Shown: positions 24,438 to 32,112 of the stretch, one piece after another | Position numbering within the stretch: the stretch's first letter is position 1 | How the letters are laid out: the number at the start of each line of letters is the position of its first letter | DNA from: Clostridia bacterium | GTDB taxonomy: Bacteria; Bacillota; Clostridia; Oscillospirales; CAG-272 | NCBI GenBank assembly: GCA_017447775.1 | Contig: JAFSMU010000004.1 | Location: 35,096-99,095, forward strand | Reading direction: 5' to 3' | Length of the DNA: 64,000 bases | The notes under the pieces: generated by a model | What the model was told of the DNA's origin: nothing | Seen by the model: the letters and a program-made list of their open reading frames with translations, nothing else | The model's database searches: none | Program-made: the position numbers and the translations under genes

Positions 24438-25402
24438 AAGAGGTAATTATCGGAAAAAACGACGCCGGCCAGCGCCTTGATAAATTTCTGCAAAAGGCTT
24501 TCCCCTCGCTCCCACCGTCGGAGATGTATAAAGCCATCCGCACAAAAAAGATAAAGGTCAACCGCCGCCGCGCCGAAATATCGCAAAAGCTTTGCTGCGG
24601 GGACGTGTTGCTGCTGTTTTTGCGCGAGGAATTTCTCGCTTCCGAAACAAACGAGCTGTTCAAAAACATAAAGCCCGCTTTTTCCGTTGTTTACGAGGAC
24701 GAAAATATCATCATCTGCGATAAACCCGCGGGACTCCTCTCTCACAGCGACGAGGCGGGCGAGCAGAACACGCTTATCGAGCAGGTAAAGGCGTATCTGT
24801 GGCAAAAGGGCGAGTTTTCGCCCGAGGACGAAAACTCATTTGCCCCCGCGCTTTGCAACCGCATAGACCGCAACACCGCGGGCCTTGTCATCGCGGCGAA
24901 AAACGCGGAAGCTCTCCGCGAGATGAACAGAAAAATCAAAGAGCGCAAAATATCAAAATACTACGTCTGCTACGCCCACGGCAAGTTTGAAAAAAATGCC
25001 GACACGCTTGAGGGCTACCTTTATAAAGACGCAAAGACGAACACCGTGACCGTTTCCCGCGCGCCGCAGCGCGGGCACGAAAGGGAAGCGATGAAGATCG
25101 TGACAAAATACCGCGTTATCCGCTTCGACGGGCGCGACAGCGTGCTTGTTGTCGAGCTTGTAACGGGTAGAACGCACCAGATCCGCGCGCACATGGCGTC
25201 GATAGGCCACGCGCTTGTCGGCGACGGCAAATACGCCGAAAACAAGGCTGACCGCGCCCGCGGTTATTCTCATCAGGCGCTTTATTCGTATAAGGTCGTG
25301 TTTGAGCCTGACGAAAAATGCCTGCTTTCCTACCTTGACGGCAAGGCGTTTTCGCTCCCGACGGGAAGAGTCCCGTTTTTGTCGGGCGACGAAAATATTT
25401 GA
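24434..25402 (+). CDS. RluA/RluC-family pseudouridine synthase
   Basis: A 322-residue enzyme converting uridine to pseudouridine in rRNA or tRNA. An N-terminal S4 RNA-binding domain (AGQRLDKFLQKAFP) precedes the catalytic domain with CNRIDRNTAGLVI, where the Asp of the family's RLDxxTSG motif is kept and the preceding His is Asn. VTGRTHQIRAHMASIGHALVGD is the second conserved block. The start overlaps mtaB (ATGA). Target uridine unknown. Confidence 0.93.
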   Translation: MKEVIIGKNDAGQRLDKFLQKAFPSLPPSEMYKAIRTKKIKVNRRRAEISQKLCCGDVLLLFLREEFLASETNELFKNIKPAFSVVYEDENIIICDKPAGLLSHSDEAGEQNTLIEQVKAYLWQKGEFSPEDENSFAPALCNRIDRNTAGLVIAAKNAEALREMNRKIKERKISKYYVCYAHGKFEKNADTLEGYLYKDAKTNTVTVSRAPQRGHEREAMKIVTKYRVIRFDGRDSVLVVELVTGRTHQIRAHMASIGHALVGDGKYAENKADRARGYSHQALYSYKVVFEPDEKCLLSYLDGKAFSLPTGRVPFLSGDENI

Positions 25403-25428
25403 AAAATTGACAAATTCATTCTATTATC

Positions 25429-25457
25429 TTGAAAACGGAAAAATTATGTAGTATAAT
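25429..25457 (+). promoter_or_regulatory. upp promoter
   Basis: TTGAAA (25429-25434), 17-bp spacer, TATAAT (25452-25457). Confidence 0.78.
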
Positions 25458-25504
25458 ACATACGAAAAAAATAAACCGCTCCGATGGGGCAAAAGGAGAT
25501 AAAA

Positions 25505-26134
25505 ATGGGCGAACTTCACGTAATCAATCATCCGCTTATCCAGCACAAACTCACACAGATGAGACAGAAAGACACCGGCTCCAAAGACTTCCGCGAGCTG
25601 CTTGAAGAGGTTTCTCTGCTTATGGGTTACGAGGTAACGCGCGACCTTCCGACAGACGATATCGAGATCGAAACTCCGATCACGAAAATGATAGGCAAGC
25701 GCATCGCGGGCAAAAAGCTCGCTGTCGTGCCGATACTCCGTGCGGGACTTGGAATGATGGACGGAATACTTGAACTTGTCCCCGTTGCAAAGGTCGGCCA
25801 TATCGGTCTTTACCGCGACCCCGTAACGCATGAGCCTGTCGAGTATTACTGCAAGCTCCCCGAGGATATAGATAAGAGGATCGTCATCGTTGTCGACCCG
25901 ATGCTTGCGACGGGCGGCTCCGCGCGCGACGCTATCACGATGCTCAAAAAGCGCGGCTGCACAAACGTAAGACTTATGTGCCTTGTCGGCGTGCCGGAGG
26001 GCGTTGAGGTCATACAGAAAGCTCACCCCGACGTAGATATCTACCTTGCGGCGCTTGACGAAAAGCTCAACGAAAACAAATACATCGTGCCGGGCCTTGG
26101 CGACGCGGGCGACAGAATTTTCGGAACAAAATAA
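25505..26134 (+). CDS. upp: Uracil phosphoribosyltransferase
   Basis: A 209-residue salvage enzyme making UMP from uracil and PRPP. The PRPP loop is [11 protein letters not shown] near residue 130; [13 protein letters not shown] and the C-terminal [14 protein letters not shown] uracil-binding loop are both intact. AAGGAG precedes the ATG at 25505. Transcribed from its own promoter and followed by a terminator. Confidence 0.97.
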   Translation: MGELHVINHPLIQHKLTQMRQKDTGSKDFRELLEEVSLLMGYEVTRDLPTDDIEIETPITKMIGKRIAGKKLAVVPILRAGLGMMDGILELVPVAKVGHIGLYRDPVTHEPVEYYCKLPEDIDKRIVIVVDPMLATGGSARDAITMLKKRGCTNVRLMCLVGVPEGVEVIQKAHPDVDIYLAALDEKLNENKYIVPGLGDAGDRIFGTK

Positions 26135-26139
26135 TATCA

Positions 26140-26174
26140 CACCGACCGCAGATGAAAATTTGCGGTCGTTTTTG
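26140..26174 (+). terminator. upp terminator
   Basis: GACCGCA-gatgaaaat-TTGCGGTC followed by TTTTT, ending ten bases before the next start codon. Confidence 0.75.
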
Positions 26175-26183
26175 AGGAAAAAT

Positions 26184-26804
26184 ATGACTGAAAAAGAAAA
26201 AATGTTCCTAAGCAAGATATACGACCCGTTTTCCGACGGAATGCCGGAAGAACGCCGCCGCGCGCACCTTTTGTGCCAAAGGTACAACGCGCTCGGCGAG
26301 GACGAAACGGAGGCGCGCGAGGCGATTTTGCGCGAGCTTATGCCCGATCACGGCGAGGGTGTGTATCTTCAAGGGCCGATACAGTTTGACTTCGGCACGC
26401 ATATAAAAATGGGCAAAGGCTCATACGCGAACTTCAACTTCACCGTGCTTGACGAAAATAAAGTCGAGATAGGCGACAACGTTTTCATCGGGCCGAACTG
26501 CTCGATACTGACGCCGATCCACCCGCTGTGCTTTGAGGACAGAAACACGTTTTTCAATGAAAAAACGGGCGTTTACACAAACATCGAGTACAGCAAGCCC
26601 GTAAAGATCGGCGACAACTGCTGGCTTGGCGGCGGCGTCACCGTTTTGCCAGGCGTTACCGTCGGGGAGGGCAGCGTCATCGGCGCGGGATCAGTCGTTA
26701 CAAAGGATATCCCGCCGCACTCGCTTGCATACGGCAACCCGTGCCGCGTTGTGCGAAAAATCACCGAGGGTGACCGTCTTTCAAACCATCCCGAACTGTT
26801 TTGA
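26184..26804 (+). CDS. Maltose/galactoside O-acetyltransferase family protein
   Basis: A 206-residue left-handed beta-helix acetyltransferase (LacA/Maa/NodL group). N-terminal helices KMFLSKIYDPFSDGMPEER lead into hexapeptide repeats (IGDNVFIGPNCSI, IGDNCWLGGGVTVLPGVTVG, IGAGSVVTKDIPPHSLAYGNPCRV). The catalytic histidine is in LTPIHPL. It acetylates a sugar hydroxyl from acetyl-CoA; the sugar is unknown. GAGGAAAAAT precedes the ATG, just after the upp terminator. Confidence 0.92.
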   Translation: MTEKEKMFLSKIYDPFSDGMPEERRRAHLLCQRYNALGEDETEAREAILRELMPDHGEGVYLQGPIQFDFGTHIKMGKGSYANFNFTVLDENKVEIGDNVFIGPNCSILTPIHPLCFEDRNTFFNEKTGVYTNIEYSKPVKIGDNCWLGGGVTVLPGVTVGEGSVIGAGSVVTKDIPPHSLAYGNPCRVVRKITEGDRLSNHPELF

Positions 26805-26808
26805 TAAA

Positions 26809-26838
26809 AAATCGGAAGGATAACCTTCCGATTTTTGT
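26809..26838 (+). terminator. Terminator of the O-acetyltransferase gene
   Basis: AAAAATCGGAAGG-ata-ACCTTCCGATTTTT with a T run. Confidence 0.9.
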
Positions 26839-26882
26839 TTTTATCGCTTGATCCGTGGCAAAAATAAGCGCGAGGTGATTTT

Positions 26883-27782
26883 ATGCAGATAAGAACTGAC
26901 CTTGCGGCGGAGCTGCGCGAGGCAAAAATGAAGGAGCGCGCCGAGCGCGACGCGGGCGAGCTTGACGGGGTAAAATACAGCGAGCGCACCGACGGCGATA
27001 TATCCGTCAGCATGATCGACATTATAAGCGACGCGGGGGCGGAGAAGCTCGGCCGTCCGTGCGGGCGGTACGTTACCGTTTCGTTTTCCGACGTTGTTTC
27101 AATGGGATACGACGAGTACGAGCGCGTCTGCCGTACCGTTTCGGAAAATATTGCGTCCCTTTGCCGCGCCGCGTGCCCCGATATGAACAGCGTCCTTGTT
27201 TGCGGGCTTGGCAACAGGCATCTTGCGGCGGACGCCGTCGGAGTCATAACGGCGGAGCGCACCGTCGTTACGCGCCACATAAAAAACAGCGACGAGGACG
27301 TGTTCAACGCGGCGGGATTTTTCAACGTCAGCGCGCTGACGCCGGGAGTTTCGGCGCAGACGGGCATCGAAACGCTTGAGCTTATCAAGGGCGCGATAAA
27401 TGAGGCAAAGCCCGACGTGCTGATCGTCGTCGACGCGCTTGCCGCGCGAATGACGGAGCGCCTTGCGCGCACCGTTCAGCTTTGCGATACGGGCATCTCC
27501 CCCGGCTCGGGCGTTGGCAATCACCGCGCGGCGATAAACCGCGAAAGCGTCGGCATACCGGTGATATCAGTCGGCGTTCCGACGGTGATAGACTGTGCAA
27601 CGCTCGTTTTTGACGCACTCGCGGCGGCGGGAGCTAATGGCAACGTCGACGTGCCGCGCGGAATGTTCGTCTGCCCAAAGGACATCGACGCGCGCGCCGA
27701 GCTTGTCGGCGGCATCATCGGCTACGCTATAAACCTCGCCTTTCACAAAAATTTGACAGTGCCTGAAATGATGATAATGTAA
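26883..27782 (+). CDS. gpr: Spore germination protease GPR
   Basis: A 299-residue aspartic-type endopeptidase that degrades small acid-soluble proteins at germination. Family blocks: VSFSDVVSMGYDEYE, CGLGNRHLAADAVG, VVDALAARMTERLARTVQLCDTGI and SPGSGVGNHRAAI. The N-terminus (IRTDLAAEL) resembles the autoprocessed pro-region, short here. GCGAGGTGA precedes the ATG. It is followed by spoIIP, as in Bacillus. It directly supports a spore-forming host. Confidence 0.96.
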   Translation: MQIRTDLAAELREAKMKERAERDAGELDGVKYSERTDGDISVSMIDIISDAGAEKLGRPCGRYVTVSFSDVVSMGYDEYERVCRTVSENIASLCRAACPDMNSVLVCGLGNRHLAADAVGVITAERTVVTRHIKNSDEDVFNAAGFFNVSALTPGVSAQTGIETLELIKGAINEAKPDVLIVVDALAARMTERLARTVQLCDTGISPGSGVGNHRAAINRESVGIPVISVGVPTVIDCATLVFDALAAAGANGNVDVPRGMFVCPKDIDARAELVGGIIGYAINLAFHKNLTVPEMMIM

Positions 27783-27840
27783 TATTTTCGCGCGCCGCTT
27801 CATATCTATTTACAAAAAACGATAGATACGGAGCAAAAAA

Positions 27841-28746
27841 ATGAACGAAAATCTGCCTGTTGCGCTCGATGCCGAGCCTCACCTGCGAAAAGCAAAGCGA
27901 ACTGCACGCACACGCGCCGTCATTGCGGCGGTATGCGTCGTCCTTGTATGCGCCGCCGCGGCGACGGTGCTTGGCATGACGGGGACTTTTTCAAAATTGT
28001 TCGGCGGCGCCGCGACGAAAACAGAGCAAAATACCGCGGCGAATGGCGGCATTTACGCGTTTGACAGATCCGCTGTCCCGGGCGGAGCATACGCCGTCGT
28101 GCCGACTGATATTTCAGGAAAGTCAACAAAGGCGGCGGCGCTCGCTTTGCCGAAAAAGGATGGAAAAGTCGTCGTCATCGCCACGCATCCATACGAGGCT
28201 TATCTTGACAGCGAGCGCGCATATATTATGCCCGATTCGCCCGCAGGCGAGCATACAACTGCAAATATCGCCGAATACGTAGCTTCGGCGCTCGCCCTTT
28301 CGGGCGTCGACGCCGAATATCTCCCGCTCGATATAACGTCGGCGCGCGGCTCGTATGATGTCGCAAAAGCCGAGCTTGATAAGTACAAGGCGGAGCACGA
28401 CGTCGCGCTTGTGATCGACGTTCACCGCGCGTCAAACGTCATAAACGGCGACGTTGTCAGAATGATCGCCGAGCGCGGCGGCGAAACGCTGGCGCAGACG
28501 GAATTTATCGTCGCCGCCGACGCCGACGGCGCCGAAACGGCTGCGGGATACGCCGTAACCGTTTGCGGCGCGATGAACGAGCTGTGCAAAAATTCCGCGG
28601 CGGTATCTACGCGCGACGGCGTGCTTAATCAAAACGAGTGCGACGTGTTCTTCACCGTTAATATCGGCTCGGCGGGCAACTCATACGCCGAGGCTGTGCG
28701 CGGAGCGGGCGTATTTGCCGAAGCCGTGGCAAAATGCATAAAATAA
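27841..28746 (+). CDS. spoIIP: Stage II sporulation protein P, divergent
   Basis: A 301-residue membrane-anchored autolysin with one transmembrane helix (RAVIAAVCVVLVCAAAATVLG) and an external amidase/endopeptidase domain for engulfment. ATHPYEAY aligns with the family HTHxxEAY, and VIDVHRASN with its DxHRD motif, so the last acidic residue and one His are replaced. YVASALALSGVDAEYLPLDIT and a gpr-spoIIP gene order support the call. CGGAG precedes the ATG. Activity may be altered. Confidence 0.85.
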   Translation: MNENLPVALDAEPHLRKAKRTARTRAVIAAVCVVLVCAAAATVLGMTGTFSKLFGGAATKTEQNTAANGGIYAFDRSAVPGGAYAVVPTDISGKSTKAAALALPKKDGKVVVIATHPYEAYLDSERAYIMPDSPAGEHTTANIAEYVASALALSGVDAEYLPLDITSARGSYDVAKAELDKYKAEHDVALVIDVHRASNVINGDVVRMIAERGGETLAQTEFIVAADADGAETAAGYAVTVCGAMNELCKNSAAVSTRDGVLNQNECDVFFTVNIGSAGNSYAEAVRGAGVFAEAVAKCIK

Positions 28747-28747
28747 C

Positions 28748-28777
28748 AAAAAACCTCGGCATAGCCGAGGCTTTTTG
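28748..28777. terminator. Terminator between spoIIP and the convergent membrane gene
   Basis: AACCTCGGC-ata-GCCGAGGCT with flanking A and T runs; usable in both directions. Confidence 0.88.
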
Positions 28778-28792
28778 TTTTATACATTTGTA

Positions 28793-29197
28793 TTATTCGC
28801 TTTTTTCGTTTGCGCGTCTGACCGCCGAAACGTATGCTCCGCGTATCGCCAGCGCCACGACGTCGACGATGAAGAACACCACCGAAACGATAAACGCCGT
28901 GCTGCTTTGCAGTTTCCCCGCGACAAGCACGAATGAGATAACAAACGCCGCCGTCGCCAAAACAGCGTGTATCGCGCATCTGGCAAAAAGCGATGGAATG
29001 AACTTTGCATAAAGGACGAAAAAGCACAGCCCGAGCAGAGCGGAGAACAGCGCCGCCGTGCCGAAATCGGCGGGGGCAAACGTGCGCCCCTGCGCGCTTC
29101 CCATAATGCTCAGCGCCGAAACGGTTATAAGAAAGTACGCGCCCGTGTGCCCGATGTATGAGCTTAACACGGCGACGATTTTTTGAAATATCTTCAT
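28793..29197 (-). CDS. Small membrane protein of unknown function
   Basis: A 134-residue protein with four hydrophobic helices (SSYIGHTGAYFLITVSAL, AALFSALLGLCFFVLYA, AIHAVLATAAFVISFVLVA, AFIVSVVFFIVDVVALAI). GGAGGAAAT precedes the ATG. It lies 20 bp downstream of the hydrolase gene 29218-30171 and is probably co-transcribed with it. No family recognised. Confidence 0.7.
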   Translation of the reverse strand: MKIFQKIVAVLSSYIGHTGAYFLITVSALSIMGSAQGRTFAPADFGTAALFSALLGLCFFVLYAKFIPSLFARCAIHAVLATAAFVISFVLVAGKLQSSTAFIVSVVFFIVDVVALAIRGAYVSAVRRANEKSE

Positions 29198-29217
29198 ATT
29201 TCCTCCGGAAATTGATT

Positions 29218-30171
29218 TTATACAGTTGTATATTTATCGAGCATCTCAAGTATCGCCGCGTTCATTTCGTCCTCTTTGTAAAGGTAGGTCTGGGCGTGCT
29301 CGGCTTTGTCGGCGGTGATGAACTTCACCTCGCAGTTTTGTGCGGCGGCGATGTTCTGCTCAGACATATAAAACGGAACGAAGTCGTCCGCCTTGCCGTG
29401 CGAGATTATAAGCGGGAGCTTGTTTTGGCTCAGAGCGTCCTCGGCGGAATAATTCGCGTCATATTTGGCAACAATTTTTATAAGGAGCGTCATCAGCGCC
29501 ATAAAGAAGCGCGGCGCGACCTTGAACGACTGCTTCATGACTTTTGTAAATATCTTGCGCGGGGAAGTAAAGCCGCAGTCAGCCGTAACGCCGACAACTT
29601 CCTTCGGAAGCTCAAGCCCCGTCGCCATAAGCACGGTAGACGCGCCCATTGAAACGCCGCTGAGGATAATCGGTTTTTTGGGGTAGCGCTCTGAGATGAG
29701 CTTTGCCCAGTCGCGGCAGTCGTAGCGTTCAAGCACGCCCATGCCGATATATTTGCCCTCGCTTCCGTTTGAGGAGCGCTGGTCGATTATAAGAAGATTG
29801 CAGTTGTTATCAAAAAGGAATTTTGCAATGCACGAAAAGTCGTTGTAGCCCGACGAGCGATACCCGTGGCACATAATAAAGGTCGCGCGCGCGTTTTCTT
29901 TTTCAAACAGACGGCCGTGAAGCTTTAACCCGTCAAAGCTCGTCATATACAGATCTTCGGCGGGAAAGTCGTGTATCCACGAAGCGCCCGCAACAATTTT
30001 GTCAACAAACTGCGGCGGGCAGTATTTTTCCGCGTGATCGCGGTTGTAGTAAAATCCCTCGCGGCTCGGATCGCGCACGATGCCGAATTTAAGGAAGTAC
30101 AGAAGAGCGGCAACAAGAAGTATGAGGAATACGCCTAAAACGGCACCGAGTATGATAAAAAACGTAACCAT
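29218..30171 (-). CDS. Membrane-anchored alpha/beta hydrolase
   Basis: A 317-residue protein with one N-terminal membrane helix (ILGAVLGVFLILLVAALLYFL) and a large hydrolase domain. Strand-loop FIMCHGYRSSGYND gives the HG oxyanion motif. The nucleophile elbow is SGVSMGAST. The acid is likely Asp in GKADDFVPF and the base His in KAEHAQTY. This layout matches YqkD-type and serine aminopeptidase S33-like hydrolases. The ATG at 30169-30171 follows GGAG by seven bases. Confidence 0.85.
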   Translation of the reverse strand: MVTFFIILGAVLGVFLILLVAALLYFLKFGIVRDPSREGFYYNRDHAEKYCPPQFVDKIVAGASWIHDFPAEDLYMTSFDGLKLHGRLFEKENARATFIMCHGYRSSGYNDFSCIAKFLFDNNCNLLIIDQRSSNGSEGKYIGMGVLERYDCRDWAKLISERYPKKPIILSGVSMGASTVLMATGLELPKEVVGVTADCGFTSPRKIFTKVMKQSFKVAPRFFMALMTLLIKIVAKYDANYSAEDALSQNKLPLIISHGKADDFVPFYMSEQNIAAAQNCEVKFITADKAEHAQTYLYKEDEMNAAILEMLDKYTTV

Positions 30172-30212
30172 GGTAAAGCTCCTTTTTGTCATTTGTTCAT
30201 TGTTCATAAAAC

Positions 30213-30241
30213 AGTATAGCATAAACGACTCACTTTTGCAA
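30213..30241 (-). promoter_or_regulatory. Promoter of the hydrolase/membrane-protein unit
   Basis: Minus-strand TTGCAA (30236-30241), 17-bp spacer, TATACT (30213-30218). Confidence 0.75.
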
Positions 30242-30267
30242 TATTTTTGAAAAAATCAAAAAAAATG

Positions 30268-30296
30268 TTGACAAATGCGATAAGTTGTGATATTAT
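30268..30296 (+). promoter_or_regulatory. tRNA-Lys promoter
   Basis: TTGACA (30268-30273), 17-bp spacer, TATTAT (30291-30296). Confidence 0.8.
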
Positions 30297-30315
30297 AAAT
30301 AAGCTTGATTTAAGC

Positions 30316-30391
30316 GCCCCATTAGCTCAGTAGGTAGAGCACATGACTTTTAATCATGGTGTCCGGAGTTCGACTCTCCGATGGAGCACCA
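30316..30391 (+). tRNA. tRNA-Lys (anticodon TTT) with an acceptor mismatch
   Basis: A 76-nt tRNA with encoded CCA. The D arm GCTCAGTAGGTAGAGC, anticodon stem CATGA/TCATG with loop CTTTTAA, and T arm CGGAG-TTCGACT-CTCCG are complete. The acceptor stem GCCCCAT/ATGGAGC pairs except for C3 against A70. It may be functional, edited or slightly damaged. Confidence 0.92.
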
Positions 30392-30392
30392 T

Positions 30393-30431
30393 GAAAGAAC
30401 CCTGATTTGTCTACCAAATCAGGGTTCTTTC
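30393..30431 (+). terminator. Perfect 17-bp hairpin after tRNA-Lys
   Basis: Arms 30393-30409 and 30415-30431 are exact reverse complements around a 5-base loop (tctac). It starts two bases after the CCA end. The 3' arm itself ends in TTCTTTC rather than a long T run. Probable terminator. Confidence 0.8.
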
Positions 30432-30520
30432 AGTTATATTCGCCTGCGGCGAGTTATATTGGGCTTCGCCCAGTTATATTCGCTTTGCGAGTTATATTGC
30501 GCTTCGCGCAGTTTGGAGGC
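30432..30520 (+). repeat. Tandem AGTTATATT hairpin repeats
   Basis: Four units of 18-20 bp each begin AGTTATATT and end in a small GC hairpin: CGCCTGCGGCG, GGGCTTCGCCC, CGCTTTGCG, GCGCTTCGCGC (units start at 30432, 30452, 30472, 30490). A degenerate fifth (AGTTTGG...) follows. A similar fragment (GCGCTTTGCGCAGTTAGGCG) lies after tRNA-Leu near 11703. Confidence 0.85.
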
Positions 30521-30530
30521 GCAATATCAC

Positions 30531-30559
30531 TTGATAATTTCACATTTTTATGTTATAAT
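30531..30559 (+). promoter_or_regulatory. Promoter of the HExxH gene
   Basis: TTGATA (30531-30536), 17-bp spacer, TATAAT (30554-30559). Confidence 0.78.
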
Positions 30560-30616
30560 GAACCGTGAAAAGAACTTAACAAATCGGGATTCGCAGAGAT
30601 AAGGAGATTTCTAACT

Positions 30617-31078
30617 ATGGAACGAGCGGAAATAACTGCATTGTTTGACAAATACATCAAAAAGCTCCGAATCACACCGGGATGGGATGTTCGGTTAGAA
30701 TTGGTTAAAGATCCCTCATGGCGAAAGACCGGCGATTTCAAGATTGATTGTGACGACAGAAAAGCGATCCTGATGCTGAACGTCGTGAACCCAACGCAGG
30801 AAAACATGGAGGAGGTCATTGTCCATGAGTTGATGCATATCAAAATGTATCCGCTGGATCAGGTCACGGAATCGCTCATTACGAACTGCTTTGAAGAAGG
30901 TAGTGTAGCGAGCAACTTTGCTTATCAGCAGTTTTTCACCGCCCTTGAGCAGACTGTGGAGGAATTGGCAAAATGCTTTCTATATGAATTTGGTGAAGAC
31001 AAAGAGTTATCCTATGGCAGATGTCGTAAGGGTAAATCATTCAACGACCTCTATGAGGGTTTGAACAGCATAGACTGA
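30617..31078 (+). CDS. Putative zinc metallopeptidase-like protein (HELMH)
   Basis: A 153-residue protein with a zincin motif EEVIVHELMHIKM around residue 72, the two histidines and the glutamate of HExxH being present. A third ligand may be one of the acidic residues in the following helix (EEGSVASNF, EQTVEELAK). It resembles small SprT-like or phage/plasmid metalloprotease proteins, but I cannot place it. AAGGAG precedes the ATG. AT-rich, next to a tRNA and repeats, so probably acquired. Confidence 0.68.
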   Translation: MERAEITALFDKYIKKLRITPGWDVRLELVKDPSWRKTGDFKIDCDDRKAILMLNVVNPTQENMEEVIVHELMHIKMYPLDQVTESLITNCFEEGSVASNFAYQQFFTALEQTVEELAKCFLYEFGEDKELSYGRCRKGKSFNDLYEGLNSID

Positions 31079-31125
31079 CTGACAAATTCAAATTTGTCGG
31101 GATGACAAGCGTGTATCATTATGGA

Positions 31126-31161
31126 AAATCCCGATGGTTGCTCGATCATCGGGGTTTTTTA
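31126..31161 (+). terminator. Terminator of the HExxH gene
   Basis: AAAATCCCGATG-gttgctcgat-CATCGGGGTTTT followed by T's. A second small hairpin, GACAAATT-ca-AATTTGTC, lies just upstream at 31082-31099. Confidence 0.82.
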
Positions 31162-31238
31162 TTTTTTGTTTTGTTTTGCCGGGCGTTTATAGAGTGTTTA
31201 TAAAATCAAAATTTTTCACTGTTTTTTTCAAAAACCCC

Positions 31239-31267
31239 TTGACAACTTTAGCGCGATAAAGTATAAT
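31239..31267 (+). promoter_or_regulatory. Amino-acid importer operon promoter
   Basis: TTGACA (31239-31244), 17-bp spacer, TATAAT (31262-31267). The entire spacer is occupied by an operator half. Confidence 0.92.
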
Positions 31268-31297
31268 TGTCCCATACTTCACTTTATCACGCTAAAG
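31246..31297 (+). promoter_or_regulatory. Paired operator boxes of a TrpR/YerC-type regulator
   Basis: Two 16-bp boxes, CTTTAGCGCGATAAAG (31246-31261) and CTTTATCACGCTAAAG (31282-31297), each an imperfect palindrome and together an inverted repeat with one mismatch. The first fills the -35/-10 spacer and the second lies just past the expected start site. The operon ends in a YerC/TrpR-like gene, the probable regulator. Confidence 0.75.
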
Positions 31298-31313
31298 CAA
31301 AGGAGAAAAAATC

Positions 31314-32111
31314 ATGAAATTCAGAAAAATTATACTCGCGCTCATAGTAGTTGCACTTGTGCTTGTTTCGGCTTCGTGCAATCAGAATAAGCTTGTCGGA
31401 TTTGACGTTGAGCTTGCGGAAGAGTTTGCAAACGAACTCGGAGTAAAGGTCAAATTTGTCGAGATCATCTGGGAGTCAAAGGAATTCGAGCTTGAAAGCA
31501 AGAACATCGACCTTATCTGGAACGGTCTTACTATAACCGACGAAAGAAAAGAAAATCTTGAAATATCGATCCCGTATCTTGAAAACAGGCAAGTTGTGGT
31601 CAGCAAGAATTTTGACGCCGTTCCCGCCGGGAATTACACGGTCGCGTTTGAATCGACGTCTGTCGGCGACGAGGTGGCAAATTCGGATGAAATATTCAAA
31701 AGCTACAAAAAAGTCGCCGTCGGCTCGCAGACAGACGCATTGACAGAGGTTCTTTCGGGGCAGAGCGACTTCGCCATCATAGACTCGGTCATGGCGGGTT
31801 ACTACATAAATTCGGATACAAGCTTCAAGAGCCTGAAAATACTCGATTATGAAACGGTAAAAGAATACTATGGCATTGCGGCGAGGAAGGGCGAGGCTGA
31901 GCTTATTTCAAAGCTCAACGAAATTATCTCAAAGCTGTATGAAAGCGGCAAGGTGGCAAAAATCGCCGAAAAGTACGGTCTTTCCGATTATATGATAACG
32001 CCGGAAGTATTCAGCGCGGCGTCCCAGGACGGATCGCTTGATTATATCAAAAGCAAGGGCGAGATCGTTATAGGATACACTGTCTTTGCGCCGATAGCGT
32101 TCTTCGGTTGA
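31314..32111 (+). CDS. Polar amino-acid ABC transporter substrate-binding lipoprotein, apparently circularly permuted
   Basis: A 265-residue lipoprotein (signal to VSASC, Cys22). The body matches family-3 solute-binding proteins (NKLVGFDVELAEEFANELGV, DLIWNGLTITDERKENL, YGIAARKG). It begins at the family's first helix. The first strand, normally right after the lipid anchor (SLDYIKSKGEIVIGYTVFAP then AFFG), is found instead at residues 241-265, at the C-terminus. Length is normal and the order is rotated. AAAGGAG precedes the ATG. The stop is 1 bp before the permease ATG. It delivers the amino acid to the permease/ATPase encoded next. Confidence 0.85.
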   Translation: MKFRKIILALIVVALVLVSASCNQNKLVGFDVELAEEFANELGVKVKFVEIIWESKEFELESKNIDLIWNGLTITDERKENLEISIPYLENRQVVVSKNFDAVPAGNYTVAFESTSVGDEVANSDEIFKSYKKVAVGSQTDALTEVLSGQSDFAIIDSVMAGYYINSDTSFKSLKILDYETVKEYYGIAARKGEAELISKLNEIISKLYESGKVAKIAEKYGLSDYMITPEVFSAASQDGSLDYIKSKGEIVIGYTVFAPIAFFG

Positions 32112-32112
32112 T

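Noticed and set aside
25407..25427. TTGACA followed by TATTAT upstream of upp
   Set aside because: The spacer is only 9-10 bp; the TTGAAA-17-TATAAT pair a little downstream is a better promoter.
30432..30520. Possible CRISPR array
   Set aside because: Units are only 18-20 bp with no unique spacers; the variable part is a self-complementary hairpin, not a spacer.
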